A DNA stretch of 64,000 nt from Rhodoflexus caldus (GCF_021206925.1 NZ_JAJPRF010000001.1:310001-374000); one strand, 5' to 3'; shown: positions 8,463 to 19,372, counted from the first letter of the stretch. Translations and numbers: made by a program. The notes: generated by a model from the sequence alone, not told the origin.

Positions 8463-9224
8463 CTAAAAATGCACCTCTGCCACACGGTCGCCTTGCCACG
8501 TTACAAAGACCGGCTCAATGGCTTTTTTCAAGGTCAGAAACTGTTGATAAGCAGGCGAGTAGGCTATTCTTTCGGTCAGTACGCGCTCATAACATTCCGA
8601 AATGCCCAGCAACATTTCCACTATTTCGCGCACGGCATGTTCACCGCCCAAACACCCTGTTATATAGTCAGCTAAGAGTTGTTGCCTGACGTATTCGGTG
8701 AGCATGGGGCTGGCATTGCGCCGCACCATCAGCCGAATGCCGCATTGTGCTGCCAGCGATAAGTCTAACACATCATCAAAAGCAAATGCGGTTTGCTCGG
8801 GTTGGATGCCATAAGTCTGCCGTAACCATTCCAAGGCTTTGGTTTTATCGGCAAAACGAAAACAGACACCGTCAAAGTGCTCGCGCTGTGCCAACTGAAA
8901 CGCCGAGGGGTTATTTTCGCCCGTAATGATGAATACCTTGGGCATAGTTCCCGTGAGCAGCCACAAACCGAAGCGCAGATAATTAGTCCCTGCCGCATCA
9001 GGCTCTGAAAAAGGGCTACCGCTTTCCTTGCTTTTATTGCCGTTATTAAAAACACCGTCCCAGTCAAAAAAAACAGCTTGTAAACGGCTGACACGCTCGC
9101 GCAGCAAAGCCGGTTCGGTCAAAAACTTACCACCGATAGCCTCAAACAGGCCGATAACAGATGCTTGTTGCATAAAGTATGAAAAGACAAATGCTTCTAT
9201 TCGTGCCGAAAGATAGTCCATCAT
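8463..9224 (-). CDS. HAD-family phosphatase, KdsC-like
   Basis: A 253-residue protein with a HAD core similar to KDO-8-phosphate phosphatase. Motif I is VFFDWDGVFNNG (about residue 50), the threonine/serine motif is VFIITGENN, and the acidic motif III is AFAFDDVLDLSLAAQCG, followed by RLMVRRNASP as in KdsC relatives. It has about 45 extra N-terminal and 50 extra C-terminal residues compared with classic ~170-residue KdsC, so it may act on another sugar phosphate. It stands alone between a terminator and the susD transcript end. Confidence 0.7.
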   Translation of the reverse strand: MMDYLSARIEAFVFSYFMQQASVIGLFEAIGGKFLTEPALLRERVSRLQAVFFDWDGVFNNGNKSKESGSPFSEPDAAGTNYLRFGLWLLTGTMPKVFIITGENNPSAFQLAQREHFDGVCFRFADKTKALEWLRQTYGIQPEQTAFAFDDVLDLSLAAQCGIRLMVRRNASPMLTEYVRQQLLADYITGCLGGEHAVREIVEMLLGISECYERVLTERIAYSPAYQQFLTLKKAIEPVFVTWQGDRVAEVHF

Positions 9225-9290
9225 TGTTTAATCCCCCCACAAATCAGCAAACACATGGCATAAGGCGTTTGAATTTCGGATTTCGGCATA

Positions 9291-9329
9291 AAAAACAACC
9301 CGACAAGGATTAACACATCCTGTCGGGTT
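9291..9329 (-). terminator. Terminator downstream of susD
   Basis: AACCCGACA at 9297-9305 pairs with TGTCGGGTT at 9321-9329, and the stem continues with GGAT/ATCC apart from a single bulged A. On the minus strand a T-run (from the A-run 9291-9295) follows the stem, as expected for a transcript leaving susD. The stem sequence is nearly the same as the one at 30786-30818. Confidence 0.75.
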
Positions 9330-9356
9330 GCGTGAGAGCCGTAGCCGCAATACTGA

Positions 9357-10658
9357 TTAGCTTGCAGGGTCAGCCGGCGTGCTCGGGTTGTTATCGCGCT
9401 CGGTGAACGGATAAGGATAGAAGTTGCGGTTTCGCTCCGCGTTGGGGGCTGTCGGCCCGGGGCGACCGAATCGGCGGCTGTCTTCCAAGCGCTGCCCGGT
9501 CAGGTATAACTCAATGCAGCGGTTGCGGTAAATTTCGGTGAGAATTGCATTTTGCGTCAATTCGCCCGCATAGGGAGGCAGTGCAGCACCTACGCCGTAA
9601 ATATCTTGTGCCGGGGTTTTGGTCAGCACACGGTTCAGTTCTGTAACAGCCTCTGCCAATCGGTTTTGGCGCGCCTGTGCCTCGGCACGAATCAGAATCA
9701 TTTCACCGGGCAGGTACAGCGGAATAGCCGTATCATCGGCCAAGAAGAAACCACGACCGCGAGGCGGCACAGCCGAAGTGATGTAAAACGGTACGCGCTG
9801 GTCGTTGGCGGCAGGTGCGAGCGCAGGCGGCAATCCCAAATTGGTTTGTGCCTCGTGTACGTTGTTGGTTACAAACGATGTACGGAAAATCGGATTTTGT
9901 GAGATGTTGTCAAACACAAAACGGGAACGAGAAGTGAGCGATACGCGACCAGCCGCATCAAAAGCCTGCTGATTGCGACCCAGCATCAGGTTGTAGCGAG
10001 CCGACAGTGCGTTCAGCGCATTAGGCAAGTCAATATCGTTGCCCACCACGTTGGTAAAAGCAGCAGGAACAGGATTGGAGGCCAGCAAAGTTACGGCTTC
10101 ATCGCACAAGCGGACGGCGGTTTCCAAAACGGCAGTACGGTTGCTGAAAGTGGCGTTTTTACCTGTGGTAATGGGGGCTTGTTCCCAGAAAGTAGCCATC
10201 CAGCCCAGTGCCAATGCTTTGTAGAGGTGCGCATGGGCTTGTACGGCAGCGGCAGTAGCGCGGTCGGGAATATTGCGCACATTGGCAATTACACGGTCGC
10301 AGTCTGCATTTAAAATATTCAGGTTTTGCCACATGTTGATAATGACAGGGTTCAGCCCGTTCACATTATCGCGGCCGTTTGCCAATGCGGCAATGTCTGC
10401 GTTACCGGCATTTACCACGCGCAGTTCATTGGTTGCCAGACCGGAAGTAGTGATTACTGTATAAAGCGGGCTTGCTCCGCCTACAATATAGCGGCGACGC
10501 AGGCCGTTGGAAAATGCCAACAGCCCCGAGGTATTGCTCAATACGGCATCTTCGGTTGCCGCATTGGGATTGACATAGTCCAGCGTACAGGATGGGGTTA
10601 TCAGCGTTGCCGCCAATAAGCCGCAGAGTACGATTTTTTTGATATGAAAAAGTTTCAT
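9357..10658 (-). CDS. SusD/RagB-family nutrient-binding lipoprotein
   Basis: A surface-exposed lipoprotein of 433 residues that caps the SusC channel and delivers oligosaccharides or peptides. It begins with a lipoprotein signal (MKLFHIKKIVLCGLLAATLITPSC, Cys 24) followed by TLDYVNPNAAT; TPR-like helices make up the body, and the C-terminal part has the family's typical PGEMILIRAEAQARQNRLAEAVTELNRV and NRCIELYLTGQRLEDSRRFGR segments. It is shorter than many SusD proteins (about 500 residues). It follows the SusC gene by 42 bases, forming the classic pair; the ligand is not known. Confidence 0.92.
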   Translation of the reverse strand: MKLFHIKKIVLCGLLAATLITPSCTLDYVNPNAATEDAVLSNTSGLLAFSNGLRRRYIVGGASPLYTVITTSGLATNELRVVNAGNADIAALANGRDNVNGLNPVIINMWQNLNILNADCDRVIANVRNIPDRATAAAVQAHAHLYKALALGWMATFWEQAPITTGKNATFSNRTAVLETAVRLCDEAVTLLASNPVPAAFTNVVGNDIDLPNALNALSARYNLMLGRNQQAFDAAGRVSLTSRSRFVFDNISQNPIFRTSFVTNNVHEAQTNLGLPPALAPAANDQRVPFYITSAVPPRGRGFFLADDTAIPLYLPGEMILIRAEAQARQNRLAEAVTELNRVLTKTPAQDIYGVGAALPPYAGELTQNAILTEIYRNRCIELYLTGQRLEDSRRFGRPGPTAPNAERNRNFYPYPFTERDNNPSTPADPAS

Positions 10659-10700
10659 GTTGATTCCGAATTTAAATCTTTGATGGTTGGCTGTGCCGAA

Positions 10701-13700
10701 TTAGAACTGAGCAGACAGGTTGAACTGGAAAGTGCGCGGAATAGGAACAGTACCGAAGTCATCGCCGCGGATGCGGTTACTTTGACCGCCGGAGTTCACC
10801 TCGGGGTCAAAACCGGGGTAGTTGTCCCATGAAATCAGGTTGCGCCCCGAAACGCCCAGTGTCAAATTGCTGAGGCCGAGTGCTTGGGGAGTGAGCGTAT
10901 AGGAGAGCGAAATCTCGCGCAGTTTCACGAAAGAACCGTCTTTCACCATTTCTTCGCGGATGCGTTCACCGCCAAAACCACCTACCAAACTCACCCATCC
11001 GCGGGGCAACTCGCCGCGCAGTTCCTGTGCGGCCAGCGGGCCGATACCTACGTTATTAGCTGTTGTCCAGTTCAGGTTGTTTACTTGGAAGCCCTGTACG
11101 GCATCAAACAACAGGCGGAAATTGAAATTTTTCCAGCTCACATCGTTCAAAAGGGAGGCTGTATAGCGTGGGTTCGGGTCGCCAAGTACACGGTTCACCA
11201 AAGCACCTGTCGGCTGCCCTTCCGCATTGCGGCCTACCCGCTCGGGCTGCGGCAAACCTGCCTGTAAGGTTACACCGCCAATTACCTGCGGGCGATTGGT
11301 CAGCAACAACGAACCGTCCGGATTGCGGGCATAGGCTGTGCCATAGAATACACCCAAAGGATAGCCGTTTACAGCGCTGCTCATACGGTTGGCATCGGTA
11401 GAAAAGCGAATCACCTCTTGCGGAATATTTACCTTGTTGCGGTTGCGGCTGTAAATCAGGGTTGCATTCCAGTTCCAGTCTTTGTTTTTCAAAATGTTGG
11501 CGCGCAGGGCAAGTTCAATGCCTTTGTTGGTCATGCTGCCTACGTTGGCGTTAATGGAAGCACCGCCTTCCGATGGCGCAATGGTGCGCTCCAGCAACAG
11601 GTCGCGAACTTCTTTGTTGTACCAAGTCAGCTCTATACCAAAGCGGTTATCGAGGAAGTAAATATCGGTACCCACCTCAATTTCTGCCTGACGTTCAGGT
11701 TTTACGTCGGGGTTGCCCAATACCGTGCTGCGGATAAGCGACTGACGACCCACCAATTGCACCGGAATCGTATTGCTGAAACGGTCATACGGCCCGATAC
11801 CGGTCAGGTTGCCCGATTCGCCGTAAGCAGTGCGCAGCTTAAATGTGCTCACCTTGTTGGCAAAGGAGGCATTTTTCCAAAAGTCCATTTCCGACAAAAT
11901 CAGGTTGGCAGAAGCCTTGGGGAAGAACTGCCAGCGGCTGTTAGGACCAAATACCGAAGAAGCATCCATACGGCCTGCGGCGGTTACAAACAGAAACTCG
12001 CCGTAGTTAAAGGTTTGTTGCAGGAAGTAACCTTGAATACTGCGCTCGGTGCGCACTTCGGTAGCAGGTGTAAACAAGTTGGTAGCTCCGCTGATGGTTT
12101 CAATAAACGGCACCATGTCGCGGCCTTGTGCCTGCGCAAAGTTGCTGCGGTCATATTGCCACGTAGCACCCAGTTGGGTAGTAGATTTCAACTTCTCGCT
12201 AATATCGGCTTGATAGCTGATGTTCAGGTCATTATTGAGTTGCAATACCTGCGCAGTGGCATTGGCCGCATAACCATCGGGGAACAGCGCCGCATTCACA
12301 CCCGGATAGGCAATGCGCGGGAAAAAATTCTGGCCTAACTGCGTGTAAGTATCCATACCAAAAACATAGTCAATACCCAAGCCTTTGAGCGGTGCAAGAT
12401 TTAGTTGAAAATCGCCAATCATGCGGCTGGTTTGGTTGGTCTGTTTCAGGTCTTCAATAACGCTCAACGGATTCATACGAACAGGCTCTACGGGCAGCAG
12501 ATTGCCGTTTGCATCGCGTTCTTTCAAGTTGTAAACGTTATCCGTAATGAAAACCGAGTTTACGGGGCTGTTGAAGGTGTTGGCATCGGGTTTTTCATTG
12601 GCAAAACTGCGGGTGTAGTTCAAACCTGCCGAGAATTTTGCCCAGTCGGTCATTTTCTGGTCAATGCGCAAGCGGCCGGTAATTCGCTCAAAGTCCGTAT
12701 TGCGCACAATGCCCTGATTCTTGAAGTATGAGGTGGAGAAAAAGTACTTCGTATCGTCTTTGCCGCCTGCTACCGAAACATAATTATCGGTGCCTAATGC
12801 GGTTTGGAAAATATCATCCCAGTAGTTGTAGCGGGTTACGGGCGTTTTTTCCGTAAATAAGCGGTTGAACAATAGAATGCCCGGCAAGCGCTGGTCGTTA
12901 CCGAAACCGGTACGGGTTACGGGAGGGCCGAAGCGTTCGGGGTGGGTATTTAACGGAAACTCTTTGCGCAATTGGCTAATCATCAGCGAGGTAGAAAATG
13001 TCAGTTTGGGTTTGCCCGTGCTGCCTCGCTTAGTGAAAATTTGGATAACGCCGTTATTAGCCCGAGAACCGTAAATGGCCGCTGCCGCAGCACCGTTTAA
13101 CACCTCAATGCGCTCAATATCATTGGGGTTGATGTCTAACAGGCGGTTCTGCCCGGGCTGAAAGTCGTTACCGCCGCTGATGCTTACCGCAAGGTTGGTA
13201 ACGTTGTTGGTGTTGTTATTGACAATTACCCCATCAACAATATAGAGCGGTTCGGAAGACGAGTTGATAGAACTCGCCCCGCGCAGACGAATGGAAACCC
13301 CACCGGCAGGGTCGCCGGAGTTTTGGGTAATTTGCGCACCGGCAATTTTACCCTGCAAAGCCGCCGAAAGGCTCGGCGTACCTACCTGCTGCATCTGACG
13401 GGCAGATACCGTATGCACGGAGTTCCCCAATTGTTTCTTGCTGGTAGCAATGGAAGTACCTGTTACCACTACTTCCTCCAAACCGATAAAATCTTCCTTT
13501 AAAGCGACATCTACCGTTACGTTTGTCTGGCTTCCCAACGTAATTTTTTGCTCTTTGCGTGCATAGCCCACAAAGCTGAAAACAAGTGTATAGTCGCCCG
13601 GTGTTACGCTGGCGGTCATGCTAAATTTGCCTTCCACATCGGTAATGGTACCGGTAGAAGTACCTTTGAGTTGAATGCTGGCGCCAATCAAGGGGTCGTT

Positions 13701-13844
13701 GGTGCCCGCATCGGTTACGCGTCCGCTGATGGTGTACATCTGTACCTGTGCAAAGGCTGAAAAACCTATGCCCCAACAGCATAAGAGGGCGAATAGCCAC
13801 TTCACACAAGCTGATGTGTTCAGTAGTTGGTTTCCATTCATCAT
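10701..13844 (-). CDS. SusC/RagA-family TonB-linked outer-membrane transporter
   Basis: An outer-membrane receptor of 1047 residues with a signal peptide (about 1-32), a carboxypeptidase-like regulatory domain (YTISGRVTDAGTNDPLIGAS, about 37-120), a TonB plug (IRLRGASSINSSSEPLYIVDG, with the RIEVLNGAAAAAIYGSRANNG signature, about 140-245) and a C-terminal 22-strand barrel ending in a typical aromatic residue (NLSAQF). It forms the pump of the SusCD complex with the next gene. Its promoter region is shared with the divergent GH3/serine hydrolase gene, which suggests, but does not prove, that the pair imports cell-wall or amino-sugar fragments. Confidence 0.95.
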   Translation of the reverse strand: MMNGNQLLNTSACVKWLFALLCCWGIGFSAFAQVQMYTISGRVTDAGTNDPLIGASIQLKGTSTGTITDVEGKFSMTASVTPGDYTLVFSFVGYARKEQKITLGSQTNVTVDVALKEDFIGLEEVVVTGTSIATSKKQLGNSVHTVSARQMQQVGTPSLSAALQGKIAGAQITQNSGDPAGGVSIRLRGASSINSSSEPLYIVDGVIVNNNTNNVTNLAVSISGGNDFQPGQNRLLDINPNDIERIEVLNGAAAAAIYGSRANNGVIQIFTKRGSTGKPKLTFSTSLMISQLRKEFPLNTHPERFGPPVTRTGFGNDQRLPGILLFNRLFTEKTPVTRYNYWDDIFQTALGTDNYVSVAGGKDDTKYFFSTSYFKNQGIVRNTDFERITGRLRIDQKMTDWAKFSAGLNYTRSFANEKPDANTFNSPVNSVFITDNVYNLKERDANGNLLPVEPVRMNPLSVIEDLKQTNQTSRMIGDFQLNLAPLKGLGIDYVFGMDTYTQLGQNFFPRIAYPGVNAALFPDGYAANATAQVLQLNNDLNISYQADISEKLKSTTQLGATWQYDRSNFAQAQGRDMVPFIETISGATNLFTPATEVRTERSIQGYFLQQTFNYGEFLFVTAAGRMDASSVFGPNSRWQFFPKASANLILSEMDFWKNASFANKVSTFKLRTAYGESGNLTGIGPYDRFSNTIPVQLVGRQSLIRSTVLGNPDVKPERQAEIEVGTDIYFLDNRFGIELTWYNKEVRDLLLERTIAPSEGGASINANVGSMTNKGIELALRANILKNKDWNWNATLIYSRNRNKVNIPQEVIRFSTDANRMSSAVNGYPLGVFYGTAYARNPDGSLLLTNRPQVIGGVTLQAGLPQPERVGRNAEGQPTGALVNRVLGDPNPRYTASLLNDVSWKNFNFRLLFDAVQGFQVNNLNWTTANNVGIGPLAAQELRGELPRGWVSLVGGFGGERIREEMVKDGSFVKLREISLSYTLTPQALGLSNLTLGVSGRNLISWDNYPGFDPEVNSGGQSNRIRGDDFGTVPIPRTFQFNLSAQF

Positions 13845-13879
13845 AGTGTTTGAAAATAGTTAATGAGGTGAACTATTTT

Positions 13880-13887
13880 CAAACGTA
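13880..13887 (-). promoter_or_regulatory. TAnnTTTG -7 box for the susC operon
   Basis: Reads TACGTTTG on the minus strand, 36 bases before the susC start. A matching -33 element is not obvious. Confidence 0.35.
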
Positions 13888-13965
13888 CAACCATTTTTCG
13901 GTTTGTTGAAATATTTGGTCAGGAAAATTTCAAGCGCGATTTGACGTTTATGGTTAAAATGATTC

Positions 13966-14024
13966 TTTTGCATAATTAGGGTAAAGTGGCACGTTTCATG
14001 CCTCCGTTTTTTATGCATAATTAG
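13966..14024. repeat. Pair of 14-base direct repeats between susC and the GH3 fusion gene
   Basis: TTTTGCATAATTAG (13966-13979) and TTATGCATAATTAG (14011-14024) match at 13 of 14 positions and start 45 bases apart. The second copy contains the palindrome TTATGCATAA. They sit in the 210-base divergent intergenic region, so they may be regulator sites. Nothing else in that region was recognised. Confidence 0.45.
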
Positions 14025-14054
14025 TGTTTCATCTCTCAAAAATCGGGTTCTACA

Positions 14055-17000
14055 ATGGTTAAATGGTTGTCGGTCAGCTTCGTATTTCTGCTGCTGCTGA
14101 GTGCTAAAAGTATTCATTCGCCAACGCTGGCTTCGGTTCATGGAAAGGCTACGCCGCCCGAACCTGACCCCGCATACTTAGAAAGGCTGAAACGACAAAA
14201 TGCATGGGCAGACAGCGTGCTGCGCACCATGACCGATGAGCAGAAAATCGGACAGTTGTTCATGGTAGCTGCCTACTCTAACCGCGATGAAACCCACTAC
14301 AAAGAGATTGACCGTTTGGTAAGCCAATATCACGTCGGCGGGCTGATATTCTTTCAGGGAGGCCCGGGCAGGCAAGCCGTACTCACCAACCGCTACCAAA
14401 AATTAGCCAAAATACCCTTGCTGATTTCCATGGACTGCGAATGGGGACTGGGTATGCGATTAGACAGCACCATCAGTTTCCCCAAAGCAATGACACTGGG
14501 TGCTATCGGCGAAAATAAGCTGATTTATGACATGGGCGCTGAAATTGCCCGTCAGTTTAAAAGGCTGGGGATGCATATCAACTTTGCCCCCGTTGCCGAT
14601 GTGAACGTGAACCCTGCCAATCCGGTAATAGGCATCCGCTCATTTGGCGAAAACAAAGAACGAGTGGCAGAAAAAGCCCTCAGCTACATGCGCGGTATGC
14701 AGTACAACGGCATTATTGCCAACGCCAAGCATTTCCCCGGACACGGCGATACTGACACCGATTCTCACTACGCCCTGCCCATCATCAAACACAGCCGCCA
14801 ACGGATGGAGGATATAGAACTGTATCCATTCCGCAAACTCATCCAAGACAGCATCATGAGCATCATGGTAGCCCATATCAACCTGCCGGAGTATGATGCC
14901 GACCCTAAAAAACCGACTACCCTTTCACAGGCAGTCGTAACCGATTTGCTCATACATCAATTGGGTTTTCAGGGGCTGATTTTTACCGATGCGCTCAACA
15001 TGAAAGGCGTTTCAGCCAACTATGCGCCCGGAGAAACCGACGTGCTGGCCTTCAAAGCCGGCAACGATTGCCTGCTATTTCCGCTGGATGTACCCAAGGG
15101 TGTAGCCAAAATCAAAGAAGCTATTGCTAACGGCGAAATCAGCATGGCAGAAGTAGAACGCCGCGTGAAGAAAATCCTCATGGCCAAATATTTTGCAGGT
15201 CTTCACCACTACAAGCCCATTGTTACTAAAAATCTGCTGGACGACCTCAACTCGCCACAGGCAAAGGCCTTGCGCATGAAACTCTATGAGCAGGCAGTTA
15301 CCATCGTGCGCAATACCGACAGCCTGATACCTTTCAAAAATCTGGAAGACCTTTCGTTTGCCTCTGTAACAATCGGTGCAGGTGCAGGCAATGACTTTCA
15401 GCGGATTTTGGGCAAATATGCTGCCTTTGAGCACCACCAAATCGCCGATAAAGCCGCAGGCGATGCTGCCTACGAAGCACTGATTCCTAAACTCAAAAAC
15501 AAAAAAGTGGTTATTGTAGGTCTGTTGGGCGTAAGCACCACCAATCGCATAGAAAAAGACTACGGTATTTCGCAGGCTACCCGCGATTTTATCAAAAAAT
15601 TATCGGCACATACCAAAGTAGTGCCCGTAGTATTCGGAAACCCCTACAGCCTGAAATTTTTTGATGATGCCCCGTATTTGGTTTGCGCTTATGAAAATAA
15701 TACCGACGTACAAACCGTTGTGCCACAGGTACTTTTCGGAGCTGTAACAACCGGTGCAAGATTGCCTGTCAGTGTTTCACCCAATATTAAGGCGGGGGAC
15801 GGGTTCTCCGTGTTCTCGCTCAACCGAATGAAATACACCTTCATTCCCGAGTGGGAAGGTATGGACAGCCACATTCTGAATCGGATTGACAGCATTGTGA
15901 ATCAGGCGGTGGCCAATCATGCCACCCCCGGCTGCCAAGTGATTGTAGCACGCAACGGCAATGTGGTTTTCAACCGCAACTACGGTCGTTATACATACGA
16001 ACCCAACGCCACGCCCGTGAGCGATGAAACCGTTTACGACCTTGCCTCCGTAACAAAAGTGGCGGCAACCATGCAAGCGGTGATGTATTTGCACGACCAA
16101 GGCCTGCTGGACGTAAACAAAAAAGTATCGGACTATCTCATCGGTCTGAAAGGTACGAACAAAGCCGATTTAAGCCTCCGCGATATATTGCTGCATCAGG
16201 CAGGGCTTATCCAGCGAACACCCCACTGGTGGCATACGATGGAAAAAGGCAAGTACAAACCCGAATACTATGCCAATGAGCCGACCGAAGAACACGTAAT
16301 TCCGGTTGATGAACACCTGTACGCTTCAACCAAAGTGCATGCGGATGTATGGAAATGGCTCAGAGAAAGCCCACTGCGCAGCAACAAACGGCCGGACGGT
16401 TCTTACGGCTATTTGTATTCCGATGTAGGATTTTACATGCTCAAACAAATTGTAGAACAAGAAACCGGCCTCTGCTTAGACCAATTTGTTGAAAACTACT
16501 TCTACCGCCCGCTGGGGCTGGCAACCATGGGCTACCTTCCTTTGCGGAAAATAAACAAGTCGCAAATAGCCCCTACCGAAGAAGACAAGCATTTCCGTAA
16601 AAAGCGCGTTCAGGGCATCGTACACGACCCCGATGCAGCTTTACAGGGGGGAGTGGCCGGGCACGCAGGCGTTTTCAGCAATGCCAACGACTTGGCCGTA
16701 CTGATGCAAATGAACCTGCAAAACGGCTACTACGGCGGCAGAAAGTTTTTCAAGCAACCGCAGACCATTCCGTTTTTTACCGAAAAACGCATCGTAGCCC
16801 ATAATCGGAGAGGATTGGGTTGGGACAAGCCCATCAGAGGGCACGGAGGCCCTACTTCGGGGCATTGTTCACCCCGCACCTTCGGGCACAGCGGCTTTAC
16901 GGGCACAGGTGCATGGGTAGACCCGCAGTACAATCTGGTGTATATTTTCCTTGCCAATCGCACCTACCCCAATGCAAGCAACTGGCGGCTGATTGAGCAA

Positions 17001-17093
17001 AACATCCGCAACAAAGTACAAGACCAAGTGTACTTGTCTATGGGCGTTTCCCGCAACTATTTAGAGAAAGAGCAACACCTGATTGCCGACTAA
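14055..17093 (+). CDS. GH3 beta-N-acetylhexosaminidase fused to a serine hydrolase (beta-lactamase-like)
   Basis: A secreted fusion of 1012 residues. After a signal peptide (about 1-22), the GH3 domain (about 50-390) has the NagZ-type motif [18 protein letters not shown] and nucleophile region [11 protein letters not shown] (Asp near 311); these enzymes release N-acetylglucosamine from muropeptides or chitin-like glycans. A linker domain follows (about 400-580). The C-terminal beta-lactamase/penicillin-binding fold (about 600-1000) has the SxxK motif in [10 protein letters not shown] (Ser near 665), a YSD motif and an HSG motif ([10 protein letters not shown]). The combination suggests that both sugar and peptide bonds of the wall are processed. 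It is divergent from susC and shares stop-codon bases with convergent hemE. Confidence 0.9.
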   Translation: MVKWLSVSFVFLLLLSAKSIHSPTLASVHGKATPPEPDPAYLERLKRQNAWADSVLRTMTDEQKIGQLFMVAAYSNRDETHYKEIDRLVSQYHVGGLIFFQGGPGRQAVLTNRYQKLAKIPLLISMDCEWGLGMRLDSTISFPKAMTLGAIGENKLIYDMGAEIARQFKRLGMHINFAPVADVNVNPANPVIGIRSFGENKERVAEKALSYMRGMQYNGIIANAKHFPGHGDTDTDSHYALPIIKHSRQRMEDIELYPFRKLIQDSIMSIMVAHINLPEYDADPKKPTTLSQAVVTDLLIHQLGFQGLIFTDALNMKGVSANYAPGETDVLAFKAGNDCLLFPLDVPKGVAKIKEAIANGEISMAEVERRVKKILMAKYFAGLHHYKPIVTKNLLDDLNSPQAKALRMKLYEQAVTIVRNTDSLIPFKNLEDLSFASVTIGAGAGNDFQRILGKYAAFEHHQIADKAAGDAAYEALIPKLKNKKVVIVGLLGVSTTNRIEKDYGISQATRDFIKKLSAHTKVVPVVFGNPYSLKFFDDAPYLVCAYENNTDVQTVVPQVLFGAVTTGARLPVSVSPNIKAGDGFSVFSLNRMKYTFIPEWEGMDSHILNRIDSIVNQAVANHATPGCQVIVARNGNVVFNRNYGRYTYEPNATPVSDETVYDLASVTKVAATMQAVMYLHDQGLLDVNKKVSDYLIGLKGTNKADLSLRDILLHQAGLIQRTPHWWHTMEKGKYKPEYYANEPTEEHVIPVDEHLYASTKVHADVWKWLRESPLRSNKRPDGSYGYLYSDVGFYMLKQIVEQETGLCLDQFVENYFYRPLGLATMGYLPLRKINKSQIAPTEEDKHFRKKRVQGIVHDPDAALQGGVAGHAGVFSNANDLAVLMQMNLQNGYYGGRKFFKQPQTIPFFTEKRIVAHNRRGLGWDKPIRGHGGPTSGHCSPRTFGHSGFTGTGAWVDPQYNLVYIFLANRTYPNASNWRLIEQNIRNKVQDQVYLSMGVSRNYLEKEQHLIAD

Positions 17094-18115
17094 GCCATGC
17101 TTTTTATGGTATCAATAAAACAGCGCACATGGTCGGGGTGAATATCCGGATAAAGGCCGTGCCCCAAGTTGGCGATGTAGCGTTGCGTACCGAAAGCTGC
17201 CACCATTTGGCGCGTCTCTTGGCGAATGACATCAAAATCGGCATACAGCGCACACGGGTCTAAGTTGCCTTGCAGCGTTTTCTGACTGCCGGTCTGTCGG
17301 CGCGCTGTCTGTGGCTCCATGTTCCAGTCCAAGCCAATTACTTGACAGTTCAGTTGGCCGAAATCTTCCAATGCGAAGAAAGCTCCTTTGGCAAATACGG
17401 TTTTGGGCACTTCGCTGATGGCATCGCAAATTTGCGCAATGTAGGGCAGCGCAAATGTTTTGTATTGTGCGGGCGAAAGAATCCCTGCCCAAGAATCAAA
17501 AATCTGTACAAGGTCAGCACCTGCAGCAATCTGCATTTGCAGATACCCGATGGTACTTTCGGTAATCATCTGAAGCAGTTGGTGCGAAAGTTCCGGCTGC
17601 CGATACAGCATTTTCTTTGCCTTAGAGAATGTTTTGGAGCCGCTGCCCTCTACCATGTAAGCAAAAATCGTAAAAGGAGCTCCTGCAAAACCTATGAGTG
17701 GCACGCGCCCGTTGAGTTCCCGCTTCGTGATGCGAATGGCTTCTGCCACATAGCCTAAATCGGAAGGAGCATCTGCAACCCTGATTTTTTTCAGGTCTGC
17801 TTCCGACTGGATGGTTTGCGGAAAAATGGGGCCTCTTTTTTCAATCATCTCATAAGGCAGCCCCATCGCTTCGGGAATTACTAAAATATCGGAAAAAATA
17901 ATCGCGGCATCTACGCCCAGCAAGTCCACCGGCTGAATGGTAACCTCTGCGGCAAGTTCGGGAGTAGTAACCAACTCTATGAAATCTTTCAAACGCTCGC
18001 GCACCGCACGGTATTCGGGTAAGATGCGCCCTGCTTGGCGCATCAGCCAAACGGGCGGGCGTTCTACATATTCACCGCGTGCAGCACGCAGCAGTAAGTC
18101 GTTTTGGAGTGTCAT
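17090..18115 (-). CDS. hemE: Uroporphyrinogen decarboxylase
   Basis: This 341-residue cytoplasmic enzyme converts uroporphyrinogen III to coproporphyrinogen III in haem synthesis. The N-terminal signature [18 protein letters not shown] is intact, as is [14 protein letters not shown] (catalytic Asp) and the second signature [16 protein letters not shown]. The ATG at 18115 gives the normal family start ([15 protein letters not shown]); upstream in-frame sequence would add a non-homologous 25-residue tail. hemN, the next enzyme, lies 29 kb away in the same window. It is convergent with the GH3 fusion gene. Confidence 0.96.
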   Translation of the reverse strand: MTLQNDLLLRAARGEYVERPPVWLMRQAGRILPEYRAVRERLKDFIELVTTPELAAEVTIQPVDLLGVDAAIIFSDILVIPEAMGLPYEMIEKRGPIFPQTIQSEADLKKIRVADAPSDLGYVAEAIRITKRELNGRVPLIGFAGAPFTIFAYMVEGSGSKTFSKAKKMLYRQPELSHQLLQMITESTIGYLQMQIAAGADLVQIFDSWAGILSPAQYKTFALPYIAQICDAISEVPKTVFAKGAFFALEDFGQLNCQVIGLDWNMEPQTARRQTGSQKTLQGNLDPCALYADFDVIRQETRQMVAAFGTQRYIANLGHGLYPDIHPDHVRCFIDTIKSMA

Positions 18116-18166
18116 ATCTGTTGAAAAATGGCCGCCCGATTGGGTGGGGCATGTACATATTTTGCA

Positions 18167-18174
18167 CAAATATA
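18167..18174 (-). promoter_or_regulatory. TAnnTTTG -7 box for hemE
   Basis: Reads TATATTTG on the minus strand, 51 bases upstream of the hemE ATG. No -33 element at ideal distance. Confidence 0.4.
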
Positions 18175-18296
18175 CAACACACACCCTCAATACGTGTATC
18201 TTGGAACTGATGTTGATACAAGGAGGGCATGTAAGACATGTAAGAAAAAAATCATTTTTTCAATTAATAAAATGCAATTTTTTCTTTGAAAAGTTT

Positions 18297-18304
18297 TATG
18301 TTTG
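18297..18304 (+). promoter_or_regulatory. TAnnTTTG -7 box for the secreted esterase
   Basis: TATGTTTG, a perfect consensus match, 55 bases before the ATG at 18360, in an AT-rich stretch. Confidence 0.4.
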
Positions 18305-18359
18305 TACACTAATAAACCTTAAATACCGTTATAAAGCTAAACTAACCCCGCTTTTAGCT

Positions 18360-19265
18360 ATGAAACTATTTCCCGGTACTTCCCCCCGCCTATTTGTCGG
18401 AAAAACATTTCTATGGTTGGTTGTCGGTGTTGCCTTATTTTCTCCAACATACGCACAGCGTTTTGCCTCTTGTCGCACGGCAGACGGCATAGGCTACTTG
18501 GAACACCTGCCCCCCGATTACCAAAAAAGCAATAAAAGCTATCCTTTGCTGATTTTTTTGCACGGCATCACAGAACGGGGCAACGGCACTACTGACCTCA
18601 GGAAAATTGCCGGCGGAGCAATGCCTTTTCAAATAGAAAAGCAGACCTTAAAAATGACTTTCAATGTGAATGGAACATCTTATTCATTCATTGTACTCTG
18701 CCCGCAACTGAGTTATGATTACGGCTCATGGCCTGCCTCTTATGTGGACAGGGTTATAGAATATGCCAAAGCCACCTACCGCGTGGATGAAAGCCGCATC
18801 TACGTTACAGGCCTCAGTTTGGGCGGCGGCGGCACTTGGGATTATGCAGCAGCCTATCCTGATAAAGTAGCAGCTATTGCACCTGTTTGCGGTGCATCGG
18901 GCGCAGATGCTTCTAAAATCAATGCGTTGGTAAGCAATCAAATTCCGATATGGGCTTTCCATGGCACCAACGACGGCGTCGTTCCGGCACATACTACGCT
19001 CAACTGGATTCGCGGCATCAATGAGCACCAAGCGCGCTCCGGCAACAATATGCCCAAGGCAAAAGTTACGCTCTATCCAAACGTTGGGCACAATTCATGG
19101 AAACAAGCCTATAGCCCCGACCCTACCATTGTAGACCCCGTCTCTTCCGAACCTATTACTGTATATGAATGGCTGTTGCAGCACAGCAAGCCTAATGTGC
19201 GCGTAGGTTATAACAATACGGCTAAACCTGCAACCGCCAACGCTGCTCCGGGCGGCTCCTACTGA
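18360..19265 (+). CDS. Secreted alpha/beta-hydrolase (esterase/depolymerase-like)
   Basis: A protein of 301 residues with a signal peptide (MKLFPGTSPRLFVGKTFLWLVVGVALFSPTYA, then Q). It has an alpha/beta-hydrolase fold resembling feruloyl-esterase/PHB-depolymerase-type enzymes: oxyanion region LLIFLHGITERGNG, nucleophile elbow VTGLSLGGGG, acid loop WAFHGTNDGVVP and catalytic histidine NVGHNSW. The Ser-Asp-His set is complete. The substrate is unknown. The ATG at 18360 begins the signal peptide; the frame is open much further upstream but across the hemE promoter. Confidence 0.8.
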   Translation: MKLFPGTSPRLFVGKTFLWLVVGVALFSPTYAQRFASCRTADGIGYLEHLPPDYQKSNKSYPLLIFLHGITERGNGTTDLRKIAGGAMPFQIEKQTLKMTFNVNGTSYSFIVLCPQLSYDYGSWPASYVDRVIEYAKATYRVDESRIYVTGLSLGGGGTWDYAAAYPDKVAAIAPVCGASGADASKINALVSNQIPIWAFHGTNDGVVPAHTTLNWIRGINEHQARSGNNMPKAKVTLYPNVGHNSWKQAYSPDPTIVDPVSSEPITVYEWLLQHSKPNVRVGYNNTAKPATANAAPGGSY

Positions 19266-19372
19266 AAAAGTGAGCAAAACAATGCAAATAATGCGATAAA
19301 ATCTTGGAAAAGTTTCATTTGATTCAATATCCGAACAAATCCATAGCCGGCTAAAAAGCTCAAAGAAAACGC

